Positions 19,391 to 27,011 of a stretch of 64,000 nt of DNA are shown here, piece after piece. Location of the stretch: assembly GCA_903891415.1 (NCBI GenBank), contig CAITEH010000005.1, positions 57,489 through 121,488 on the forward strand. The letters are read 5' to 3'. Each line of letters opens with the position of its first letter. Positions within the stretch are counted from its first letter, which is position 1. This DNA is from Candidatus Firestoneibacteriota bacterium. GTDB lineage: Bacteria; Oederibacteriota; D2-FULL-39-29. Below the pieces are notes generated by a model. That model saw only the letters and a list, made by a program, of their open reading frames with translations. It made no database searches and was not told the DNA's origin. The translations under genes were made by a program, and so were the position numbers.

Positions 19391-20914
19391 TTACTCTTTT
19401 ACCGCGGGCGCGGCTTCACTTTTTGGCAGTTCTTCCAGCTCAAGAACGGCTATAGAAGCCTTCTTTTCCTGGAATTTTTTCATATTGGCTATCTGCCCGG
19501 CTATTTTTTCCAGGCCAAGTTCCATGGCCTCAGGGGTCTCAAATTTCCTTTCTGCCAGGATCATTTTTCCTGTTTCAATATCAACAAGCTTTAGGGAGAG
19601 TTCTATGTTTTTGTCAGGATTCCTGACTGTACCTATCAAAACATGATCCACCTTCAGCACGTTACCGAGCTCAATAGCGCATTCTTTGGTAGTACAACCC
19701 GGGAATTTTAATTTCTTAGTTTTCAACAACTCGTCTATTTTAGCAGGTTCAAGGACTTCAAATTTTCCCGCTTTAATAAAAGCATTGCGGATGACCCCGG
19801 AAACAGCCGTATTGTAGCTTGCTTTTTCATTGGAACCTTTAATAGAGGACCCTAATTCAAGTGTTTTGGCGGCAAGCGGTTTATCCGGCGTTGTTTTTTC
19901 CACAGTTGCGGCATTTTCCTTATTTACCAGGCTGCGGTTAGCGGCCGAAACAGCTTCTTCTCCGCTATTATTGCCTTTTAATTCCTTGTAGGCTTCTCTG
20001 ATGGTCAAAGCTATCTTGTGCGTCCCCGAACTTCCTTCGGCAAACCCGATCGGTAATAAGAACCCGTAATTTATTTCTCCGCCGACCTCCAGGCCCGGAA
20101 TATTGAACTTAAATCCGATACCTGCCGTAATATTAGAATAATTAAAGGTCCCATAACCGCCGCCCAGCCGGAAACTAAGGACCCCCGCATCCCCGGCTTT
20201 GAAGCCCACCATTTCCCCGCCAAGATGCAGTTTGCAGACCCCGTCCCGGTATAAAAGTTCGGAAGAAATAACTATATTCTTATCCAGGGCATAAGCCAGA
20301 CCGCCTCTTGTAGTGACAGGCAGGATCTCTTCGCCTTTAAGAGCGACATTGGGTTGATTGATATCATCAAAGAATAACCCTACGGTCAAATTATCCATCA
20401 GGTAAGTGCTTATGAGAGAGACACCGTAAGAAACAGCGGATGCAGAAAACAGGTCCGCGCCGGAATCTGTCAGGAAGAAAGGATTTCCAATTGTCCATTC
20501 GTTACTGGCATATCCTTTAACCAGATATTTCACGTCAACACCCAGGGAAGTCTTTAAACCGGAAAAAGGATACGCGTACGCAAATGAATAAACATTTTCG
20601 CTGTATTGACTGTTGGAAAATTTATACCAGGATAAACCGAGACTGCCCAGGGTATTCAGAGGAATTCCTGCAGCTATAAAACTTTCGTCAAGATTATCTA
20701 TTCCAAGGAATAATTTACTGTAAGAGAAGGTAGTTTCCCACGTTTTTAGCCTTGTTAAGCCCGCGGGATTATAGAAGACCGCGTTAACATCGTCAGCTAC
20801 GGCAACAAAAGCATTCCCCATGCCAAGGGCCCTCGGGATAGGATTTTCAATATTAAACGCTCCAAAGACCTGGGAGGAAAACAGTAAGCCCGTTAAAATA
20901 ATTATCCTGCGCAT
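19391..20914 (-). CDS. PorV/PorQ-like outer-membrane barrel fused to a CsgG-like domain
   Basis: 507 aa with a signal peptide (about residues 1-18). It has the PorV-type N-terminus ALGMGNAFVAVADDVNAVFYNPAGL and a beta-barrel to about residue 300. After a linker, residues about 355-475 resemble the CsgG/LpoB-like domain of lipoproteins that sense or build envelope assemblies (KAGKFEVLEPAKIDELL, then CTTKECAIELGNVLKVDHVL, then LVDIETGKMILAERKF). The usual first strand of that domain (IAVLxLE) appears at the C-terminus as ASIAVLELEEL, so the domain may be circularly permuted. Its own promoter lies about 100 nt upstream. The ligand is unknown. Confidence 0.8.
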   Translation of the reverse strand: MRRIIILTGLLFSSQVFGAFNIENPIPRALGMGNAFVAVADDVNAVFYNPAGLTRLKTWETTFSYSKLFLGIDNLDESFIAAGIPLNTLGSLGLSWYKFSNSQYSENVYSFAYAYPFSGLKTSLGVDVKYLVKGYASNEWTIGNPFFLTDSGADLFSASAVSYGVSLISTYLMDNLTVGLFFDDINQPNVALKGEEILPVTTRGGLAYALDKNIVISSELLYRDGVCKLHLGGEMVGFKAGDAGVLSFRLGGGYGTFNYSNITAGIGFKFNIPGLEVGGEINYGFLLPIGFAEGSSGTHKIALTIREAYKELKGNNSGEEAVSAANRSLVNKENAATVEKTTPDKPLAAKTLELGSSIKGSNEKASYNTAVSGVIRNAFIKAGKFEVLEPAKIDELLKTKKLKFPGCTTKECAIELGNVLKVDHVLIGTVRNPDKNIELSLKLVDIETGKMILAERKFETPEAMELGLEKIAGQIANMKKFQEKKASIAVLELEELPKSEAAPAVKE

Positions 20915-21012
20915 AATTATTCCTGCCTTTTAGTCATACTATCAACTTTAGTTATGACACCCTGCACGTTATCCGGCGCCTGCTTTTCTTCATTAAAACA
21001 CTATGCCTGATA

Positions 21013-21041
21013 ATATTACCTCAATATTGACGCTGTTTCAA
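21013..21041 (-). promoter_or_regulatory. Promoter upstream of the PorV-CsgG-like gene
   Basis: TTGAAA, 17-bp spacer, TAATAT on the minus strand, about 100 nt upstream of the ATG at 20914. This gives a leader of roughly 90 nt with an AGGA ribosome site. Confidence 0.5.
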
Positions 21042-21073
21042 GTAATAATTAAGAACAATAATATTTCACAACC

Positions 21074-22321
21074 TTATCCTTGTTGTTTTATGCTCAGGTC
21101 GTTAAAGGCGATACCTACAGGTAATTTTGGATAAAAATACGTGGTCTTATGGGGCATCTTCTCTCTTTTATATGAAAGTTCCGTCACGGTTTTAGCGGAA
21201 ATATCGGGAATTATGAAACCCGCGTGAAAAGAACCGTTATTTACTTTTTCTTTGATATCCGTAATATCCCTTGTATAGCAGATCTCTTTTACCCCGGGAA
21301 GCTTTTTCAAAATAATATGGTGCAGTACCGCGGTAGGAAGTTTTTTCCAGGTCCTGGAATGTTTTTCTTTTATCAGGGAAAGTGCTTTAGTACCTTTCAT
21401 TTCCAGGGAATAGTACTTCTTATCCATATAAAGGATAATATTCCTGCTTTTTTGGGCCTTTATCTCCTTTATGCTAAAATACGGTAAAAGAGAATCTAAC
21501 ATTTTTTGTTTACTGATCCTGAAAACAAACCTTACGATACGGTGCGTGGGCAGGACCACCAGGCCCCGGTCATGAAGCGAGACCAGGGTGAACATGATAT
21601 AGTTCCAGGGCGCGCCGGTTTTGGCCGGGTACATCTTGCGCATGCGGCCGCGGTAAAAAAGCCCGACTTCATATCTATGATGGCCGTCGGCAATAAATAC
21701 TTTTTTATTTTTAAAATTCTTTACCAGGCCGGCAAGCACCGCCGGCTCGGACACGCGCCACACTTTATTTTGCACGGTCCCGCTCCGGTCCTTCATGCTG
21801 AAGGCCGCGTAGGGTTTTTTTGAAGTTATCCGCCGGAAATCAGCTTTACCCTCATAAAGCCCGAAAATAGGGCTGAGATTGGCTTCGCAAGCCTCCAGCA
21901 ATTTGAGCCGGTCTGCTTTGTGCGAAGGAAAAGTATTTTCATGCGGCAGGACTTTTTTTTTGGAAAATTCTTCAAGTTTGACCAGGCAGAGCAGGCCGGT
22001 GCGCACGCATAACCGGCCGTTAACCGCAAAACTTTGCCGGTGTAAGTAAACTACCGGTTTATTCTCATAAGCAAGAGTTCCTTCCTCTATCCAGTTCCTG
22101 AACTCCTTTGCGGAGAGAGCATACCGGTCCCCTTTGTCTTCACCCCGCGCGGCCGCCTGTTTTCTGAGAATGATCCTGACAATATTTTTTTTCGACAGGG
22201 AATAATACTCGTCCTGCATTTTGGGTGAGATCACATCATACGGAAGAGAAACTACCCTGGAAAGGCTGCTAATCTTTTCAGGGTTATATTTCAGCGCCTT
22301 AAATGCGGTAATATCAACCAT
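21074..22321 (-). CDS. DUF1015 family protein
   Basis: 415 aa, a normal length for the family. The N-terminal FKALKYNPEKI..SLPYDVIS and the conserved FIADGHHRYEVGLFYR around the middle identify DUF1015. The family is widespread in anaerobes. Some members have been linked to unusual amino-acid racemisation or sugar metabolism, but no function can be fixed here. It begins 21 nt after the thioredoxin stop and shares the DUF4398-thioredoxin transcription unit. Nothing in the sequence suggests truncation. Confidence 0.9.
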   Translation of the reverse strand: MVDITAFKALKYNPEKISSLSRVVSLPYDVISPKMQDEYYSLSKKNIVRIILRKQAAARGEDKGDRYALSAKEFRNWIEEGTLAYENKPVVYLHRQSFAVNGRLCVRTGLLCLVKLEEFSKKKVLPHENTFPSHKADRLKLLEACEANLSPIFGLYEGKADFRRITSKKPYAAFSMKDRSGTVQNKVWRVSEPAVLAGLVKNFKNKKVFIADGHHRYEVGLFYRGRMRKMYPAKTGAPWNYIMFTLVSLHDRGLVVLPTHRIVRFVFRISKQKMLDSLLPYFSIKEIKAQKSRNIILYMDKKYYSLEMKGTKALSLIKEKHSRTWKKLPTAVLHHIILKKLPGVKEICYTRDITDIKEKVNNGSFHAGFIIPDISAKTVTELSYKREKMPHKTTYFYPKLPVGIAFNDLSIKQQG

Positions 22322-22342
22322 TTGTTTTGTTTCCTTTAGGAC

Positions 22343-22660
22343 TCAGAGTAAAGTGTCCAGCTGGTTTTTGATCACGGTTTTTGGCTGTGCGCCTATCATC
22401 TGCCCGGCCACACTGCCGTTCTTGAACATAAGCAGGGCGGGTATAGAACGTATGCCGAATTTACTGCTCACACCGGGATTTTCGTCAACATTAACTTTTC
22501 CGATCTTGACCTTGCCCGCGTACTCCTTTGCCAGTTCTTCGATCGTCGGGCCCAGCATCCTGCAGGGGCCGCACCACTCCGCCCAAAAATCCACCAGCAC
22601 GGGCAGCGTACACTTTAATACTTCTTTTTCGAAATTTGAATCAGTAAACTCAACCGCCAT
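22343..22660 (-). CDS. trxA: Thioredoxin
   Basis: 105 aa from the ATG at 22660, chosen because GGAGG lies 6 nt upstream and the protein then has the standard thioredoxin length. The redox motif is WCGPC (C30 and C33), with the cis-Pro region IRSIPALLMFKNG downstream. It is a cytoplasmic disulfide reductase of about 12 kDa. No thioredoxin reductase gene is in the window. It sits between a DUF4398 lipoprotein gene and a DUF1015 gene. Confidence 0.96.
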   Translation of the reverse strand: MAVEFTDSNFEKEVLKCTLPVLVDFWAEWCGPCRMLGPTIEELAKEYAGKVKIGKVNVDENPGVSSKFGIRSIPALLMFKNGSVAGQMIGAQPKTVIKNQLDTLL

Positions 22661-22730
22661 GTAACCCTCCTTTACAACTTTAGGCCAAAGAAAATCCCGG
22701 GCGTGCACCCGGAGAATTTCATTTTAACTT

Positions 22731-23546
22731 CTACTTTGTGTCCGGAGCTTTTTTAGGAACAGCCTCCGGGGCTTTTTCCGGCAAAGGCGCGGGCATATCC
22801 TGTTTTTTTGCCGCGGCTTCCTTTGCTTTCACCAGCGCATCCCTTGCAAGCTGCGCGGCCTTGCTGGCCGATTCCACCGCCTGCGTAAAATTAGCATTAT
22901 CCATGGTCTTTTTTGCCGTCTCAAGCGCTTCTTCCGCGCTCCTGTATAGCTCGGAAGCCAGAGTGTCGGCATTCGCGTCTTTTGCCTCCGCGAGAGCTGT
23001 TTTAGCTTTTGTTATTTCATTGGTGGCTTTTTCCACGTCATCAAGCGCCTTCTTGATCTTGGCCTGAGCCAGAACTGCCAGGACCCTCGCGGGCTCGTAT
23101 TTTTTAAATCTTACCTTCTCTTTCACATCCCAGACATCACTTTCCACTTCTTTGATCTTTTTTCCGTAGGTTTTATCCATCCCCAGTTCTTTGGCAAACT
23201 GAATATTGCGTTCTACTTCCGCGATCAGGGTCTGTACCTGGCCGGGAAGTTCACGGACGGTCCGGGCGGTCTCCCGGGCTTTGACCGCGGACTCGCAGGC
23301 CCCGCTAAAATCATTTTTATCCAAAAGAGCTTCCGCACCGGAAAGCTGCATTTTAGCAGTATTAAAAAGTTCGGTCAGGTCCTTTATTTCCGGTGCCTTC
23401 TCCGAATTTTTGAGCTCAATTTTCGCGGCCTCAATAGCGGCAACGGCTTTATCATAAAGCGGTTTATCTGAAGGTTTAATGACCCGGGCACAGCCCATAG
23501 CCAGTAATATAACAAGGATCAGAACCAGGGAATACCTGCTCGACAT
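22731..23546 (-). CDS. DUF4398-like lipoprotein
   Basis: 271 aa. The signal peptide ends in a lipobox (LLAMGC, Cys19), so this is a predicted lipoprotein. Two helical repeats rich in Ala, Lys and Glu follow, of the DUF4398 kind (AVAAIEAAKIELKNSEKAPE; TELFNTAKMQLSGAEALL), and a third similar one near residues 180-250. The C-terminal tail is Pro/Ala/Lys-rich and probably disordered. Helical-bundle lipoproteins of this sort often sit in the periplasm with peptidoglycan-binding partners; none is fused here. The gene has its own consensus-like promoter. Confidence 0.75.
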   Translation of the reverse strand: MSSRYSLVLILVILLAMGCARVIKPSDKPLYDKAVAAIEAAKIELKNSEKAPEIKDLTELFNTAKMQLSGAEALLDKNDFSGACESAVKARETARTVRELPGQVQTLIAEVERNIQFAKELGMDKTYGKKIKEVESDVWDVKEKVRFKKYEPARVLAVLAQAKIKKALDDVEKATNEITKAKTALAEAKDANADTLASELYRSAEEALETAKKTMDNANFTQAVESASKAAQLARDALVKAKEAAAKKQDMPAPLPEKAPEAVPKKAPDTK

Positions 23547-23589
23547 TTTTAACTCCTCAAAATTTTCACCGGCATGCGTTACGGAAACA

Positions 23590-23618
23590 ATTATATAATA
23601 AAACAGCAGTTAAAACAA
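23590..23618 (-). promoter_or_regulatory. Promoter of the DUF4398-trxA-DUF1015 unit
   Basis: TTGTTT, 17-bp spacer, perfect TATAAT on the minus strand. The leader to the ATG at 23546 is about 40 nt and contains a GAGGAG ribosome site. Confidence 0.65.
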
Positions 23619-23634
23619 GTCAGAAATCCGGGAC

Positions 23635-23693
23635 AAAAAAAACCGGCGGCAGCTTTTACAAAGAATATTATTTTTCCAGGCGCGCTCCGCCGG
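23635..23693 (-). terminator. Candidate terminator after the nfeD-like gene
   Basis: On the minus strand CCGGCGG and CCGCCGG form a 7-bp GC stem with a 37-nt loop, immediately followed by U8. The long loop lowers confidence. A competing local hairpin (GCTCC-GGC-GGAGC) shares the 5' arm. It sits between nfeD and the next promoter, where a terminator is expected. Confidence 0.45.
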
Positions 23694-23707
23694 AGCTGCG
23701 GCCTTGC

Positions 23708-24973
23708 CTATTTTTTTCTTCCTACAATAAGAGTCGCCCCTGTGACGGCTTTTACTATGATCTTTTCCCCTTTCTTTATCCCGCCTTCCTCGTCTGTTTC
23801 GGCGCTCCAATCTTCGTTCTTCACATGCACTATCCCGACAGGCGCCAGGTCCGTTTTGACCTCTCCGAAAGCCCCAAGCAGGGACTCGCCTCCGGACACC
23901 GCTTTTCCCTTCATGGAGGAAAGGCCCAGAGAAATTAGCAGCACAAAAAGCCCTCCCACCAGAGCGGCCATTATAATTACCAGGGGCAGGGAGATCTTGA
24001 AATACGGAGCTATCGGGTTAAAAAGCATAAGCGAGCCGGCCAGCAGGGAAAGGATGCCTCCCAGGCCCAGCAGCCCGTGTGCCGGTGTTTTCAGTTCCAT
24101 AATGAACAATACAAAAGCAAGCGCGAGAAAAGAAGCGCCGGCAAAACTTATAGATATTGAGCCCATGGAAACCAGGGCAAGTATAAGACAGCTGCCCCCG
24201 ATAACACCCGGAGCAAAAGTTCCGGGAGCGGTGAATTCAAAAATAATACCAAAAATTCCCAGTATCAACAGCATGTAAACAATATCCGGATCTCCCGCTG
24301 TCTGCAGGGTAGTTTCCCAGAACGACATTTTTATGTGTCTTAAGGCCTTGCCTTTCAGTGCAAGTTTTTGCCCTTTTTTAAAGCGTTCAATTATTTTTCC
24401 GTCAATTTTTCCGATCAGTTCTTCCGCGGAGTCGGCGGTAAGATCGGCAACTTTAAGTTTGAGGGCCTCGCTTTCGGTTACAGAAACACTTTTCCTCACA
24501 GCGTCTTCGGCCCAGGCCGCGTTTTTGCCTTTTTTCTCCGCCAGTGCTCTGATAAAAGCCGCCGCGTCATTCGTTATCTTCTCTGAAACCGTGCCGCCGT
24601 CAATATAGACCGGGTGCGCCGCTCCAAGATTGGTGCCGCCGGCCATGGCTATATAATCCGAAGCCAGTGCGACAAACAAGCCCGCGGAAGCCGCCCGCGC
24701 GCCCTTGGGGTAGACCTGAGTAACGACCGGAACCTTTGAATCCAGGATCTTTTGCACTATTTTTCTCATGGAAGCATCCAGCCCTCCGGGAGTGTCCAGC
24801 TGAATGATCACAAGCTCTGCCTGCTCTATCTCCGCCTGAGTCAGCCTCGTTTCCAGGTATATGGCAGAAACCGGATTAATAGCGCCCTTGAATTTAATTA
24901 CAAATATTTCCCCCGCGGAAAGCAGGGAAACCAGCAAGGTGAAAACCGCGGCTGTTCTAAAGATTTTTTTCAT
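23708..24973 (-). CDS. NfeD family membrane serine protease
   Basis: 421 aa with a signal peptide (about residues 1-20). The ClpP-like serine protease domain has QLDTPGGLDASMRKI, the nucleophile S96 in ARAASAGLF, and a likely general-base Lys132 in SEKITND, matching the Ser-Lys dyad of archaeal stomatin-operon protease (S97/K138). Four to five membrane helices lie at about residues 225-345. A C-terminal NfeD OB-fold domain ends with TGATLIVGRKK. The long form usually pairs with a stomatin/SPFH gene, but none is in this window. It overlaps coaX by 17 nt, so translation is probably coupled. Confidence 0.93.
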   Translation of the reverse strand: MKKIFRTAAVFTLLVSLLSAGEIFVIKFKGAINPVSAIYLETRLTQAEIEQAELVIIQLDTPGGLDASMRKIVQKILDSKVPVVTQVYPKGARAASAGLFVALASDYIAMAGGTNLGAAHPVYIDGGTVSEKITNDAAAFIRALAEKKGKNAAWAEDAVRKSVSVTESEALKLKVADLTADSAEELIGKIDGKIIERFKKGQKLALKGKALRHIKMSFWETTLQTAGDPDIVYMLLILGIFGIIFEFTAPGTFAPGVIGGSCLILALVSMGSISISFAGASFLALAFVLFIMELKTPAHGLLGLGGILSLLAGSLMLFNPIAPYFKISLPLVIIMAALVGGLFVLLISLGLSSMKGKAVSGGESLLGAFGEVKTDLAPVGIVHVKNEDWSAETDEEGGIKKGEKIIVKAVTGATLIVGRKK

Positions 24974-25688
24974 GGCCTAATAGCTCCTTCATTCCGTAGA
25001 AAATTAGTTCTGGATCATATTTATCTATTTCTTTAATAGCGCCGGCAAAGACAGTGCCCCAGCCGCCCGTGGCAACGGTCAGCACGCTTTCTCCCGCTTC
25101 TTTCTTAATTCTCCTGATCAATCCCCCGATCATTTCTATATTACCAAAATATATTCCCGCTCTTATGCATTCCTCCGTGCTTTTTCCCAAAGCTCTTTTT
25201 ACCCCGTATAGCGCTATCCTGGGGAGCCGCGCGGTCTTCTCAAAAAGGTAATTAGAAAAAAATCCGGCCCCGGGAGCAATTATTCCCCCTTTAAATTCTC
25301 CCCGCTTTGTTATAAGATTAAGGGTAGTAGCCGTTCCAAGATCAACAACAACGCAGTTTTTTTTGTACTTCCTTAAAGCGCCGAAACAGGCAAGCAGCCG
25401 GTCGACCCCTGCCAGCTCTTTATTTTTATAAAGGTTGAGCACAGGCACATCTTTGTTCTTAACCTCAAAAACTTTTTCCGGAAATTTCTTTTTAAGCAGC
25501 TTCGATATTTCCGGAACCACGGAAGCCATAATAATTTTCTCGCAGCCAAACTTATTAAGTTCTATTTTTTTCAGTTCAGCAGTGCAGGACTTCCAGCGGC
25601 CCAGATAAATAAATCTTTTTCCTCTAAAATAGCCCGCGGTTATCCTGGAATTACCCGCATTTATGTATATTTGTTTAATTTTCAACAT
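24957..25688 (-). CDS. coaX: Type III pantothenate kinase-like protein
   Basis: 243 aa from the ATG at 25688, favoured over the ATG at 25697 because AGGGG is then spaced about 8-9 nt upstream. The type III PanK motifs GVDRLLACFGA, VVDLGTATTLNLI and GGIIAPGAGFF are intact. The enzyme phosphorylates pantothenate in the first step of CoA synthesis. The oddity is at the N-terminus: the usual D-x-GNT/S phosphate motif reads YINAGNSR, with Asn in place of the metal-associated Asp. It could be altered in activity or specificity, or be a substitution this lineage tolerates. birA is directly upstream, a frequent pairing. Confidence 0.85.
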   Translation of the reverse strand: MLKIKQIYINAGNSRITAGYFRGKRFIYLGRWKSCTAELKKIELNKFGCEKIIMASVVPEISKLLKKKFPEKVFEVKNKDVPVLNLYKNKELAGVDRLLACFGALRKYKKNCVVVDLGTATTLNLITKRGEFKGGIIAPGAGFFSNYLFEKTARLPRIALYGVKRALGKSTEECIRAGIYFGNIEMIGGLIRRIKKEAGESVLTVATGGWGTVFAGAIKEIDKYDPELIFYGMKELLGHEKNL

Positions 25689-25745
25689 TTTTCCCATCCC
25701 CTAGCCCCCAAAACCAAGAACCTAACACCTTTCATTTTTCACCTT
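25689..25745. repeat. Dispersed CCTAGCCCC/ACCTTTCA-type repeat
   Basis: The birA-coaX gap holds pyrimidine-rich text of the form CCCCTAGCCCCCAAAACC and AACCTAACACCTTTCA. Its reverse complement closely resembles 63641-63702 (TAGGTGTTGGGGACTAGG, GTGAAAGGTGATAGG). It is a dispersed noncoding family. Confidence 0.55.
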
Positions 25746-25752
25746 TCTTTAT

Positions 25753-26739
25753 TTACGAAACATCTCCCGAGTAGATCCTTTTCAGTTCTCCCGAGTTTAA
25801 TCTTAACACTAAAGCCCCGTCCGGGTCTATATCAACCGCAATACCCTCAAAAGTTTCGGTCAACCCTTTTACCTTCACCCGCTTATTCATAATAACAGAG
25901 TTTTTCTTCCATTCAGCCGCAAAAACCGGAAAACCTTTCTTTTTGTAGATCTCGTATTGTTTTTCCAGTTCCGCTATCAGCACATTAAGGAGCCCGAGCC
26001 TGGAGAGTTTTTTCCCGGCTTCAAGGGCCAGAGACGTGGCACGCGTTCTGAGTTCTTCGGGAAAGTCAGTTTTTCCGGTGTTAACATTTATCCCTATCCC
26101 CAGCACAAGATATTTGACTATATCCGAATCCGCGTTAATTTCCGTAAGGATACCGCAGGCTTTTTTACCGTTAATATAAATATCATTGGGCCATTTCAAA
26201 CCGGCCTCGAGTCCCGTAAAACTCCGGATGGCTTTTACCACCGCAAGTCCCGCTACAAAAGTCAGGTCTGCCGCCCGTTTCGGGCTTATCCCGGGCCGGA
26301 GGATCACGGAAAACCAGAGCCCGAGCCCCGCAGGCGAACTCCAGTTCCGGTTCAAACGGCCCTTTCCCGCGGTTTGTTTTTCGGTAATTACAACGGTTCC
26401 TGCCGGCGCTTTTTCTCCGGCAAGCTTCATCGCTGTCTCATTGGTGGACCCGGACTCATTGTAACAATAAAGTTCCCGGGCCATATATTTTGTTTTCAAA
26501 CCCTGCCTGATCTCCGCCGGCAGGAGTTTATCCGGAACACTCAGCAAGCGGTAACCTTTATGCGGACAGCTTTCTATTCCGTAACCCTGCCCGATAAGCG
26601 CGTGTATGTGCTTCCAGACAGCGGCCCGGGTCATCTTGAATTTACGGCTTAAGTCCTCACCGGACAGATAGCTTTCCTTTTCCGCCCGGAGCAGTTTCAG
26701 GATCTTTTCTCCGGTATCAATTTCCCCGGGCTTTTTCAT
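25753..26739 (-). CDS. birA: Biotin-[acetyl-CoA-carboxylase] ligase / biotin repressor
   Basis: 328 aa. The N-terminal winged helix (residues about 10-70, SGEDLSRKFKMTRAAVWKHI) is the DNA-binding domain of bifunctional BirA. The central ligase domain has GSTNETAMKLA, then the biotinoyl-AMP loop TAGKGRLNRNW and the GLGLWFSVILRP strand. KWPNDIYING completes the active site, and the C-terminal SH3-like domain runs to the end. It biotinylates carboxyl-carrier proteins and may repress biotin genes. Its ATG overlaps the DUF3467 stop as ATGA. No biotin gene is in view. Confidence 0.95.
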   Translation of the reverse strand: MKKPGEIDTGEKILKLLRAEKESYLSGEDLSRKFKMTRAAVWKHIHALIGQGYGIESCPHKGYRLLSVPDKLLPAEIRQGLKTKYMARELYCYNESGSTNETAMKLAGEKAPAGTVVITEKQTAGKGRLNRNWSSPAGLGLWFSVILRPGISPKRAADLTFVAGLAVVKAIRSFTGLEAGLKWPNDIYINGKKACGILTEINADSDIVKYLVLGIGINVNTGKTDFPEELRTRATSLALEAGKKLSRLGLLNVLIAELEKQYEIYKKKGFPVFAAEWKKNSVIMNKRVKVKGLTETFEGIAVDIDPDGALVLRLNSGELKRIYSGDVS

Positions 26740-26996
26740 ACAGGAATAGGCCCGTGCTGCTCTTCATATTTTTTCACATTTTCGGTCAAAGCCATCAAAA
26801 ATCTTTTTGTATGGGTCGGTGAAGCTATTACCCTTGCGCCGACTTTATTCTTGGGCTGCTGGGGAAAAACAAAGGCAAAATCCATTACAAATTCCGTCTC
26901 ACTGTGCGAAACTACCACGAAATTTGAATAGATACCCCGGCTTGTAAGTTCATCTATCTCAATATTTATCTGCTTCCCGTCTTCATTGTTCGGCAT
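26736..26996 (-). CDS. DUF3467 domain protein
   Basis: 86 aa, typical of DUF3467: short and soluble, with IYSNFVVVSHSETEFVMDF and ARVIASPTHTKRFLMAL. The function is not established. The gene is tightly packed between the SpoIID gene (15 nt) and birA (4-nt overlap), so it belongs to the exbB-to-nfeD transcription run. Confidence 0.9.
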   Translation of the reverse strand: MPNNEDGKQINIEIDELTSRGIYSNFVVVSHSETEFVMDFAFVFPQQPKNKVGARVIASPTHTKRFLMALTENVKKYEEQHGPIPV

Positions 26997-27011
26997 AGAG
27001 GCCCCTCCCGC

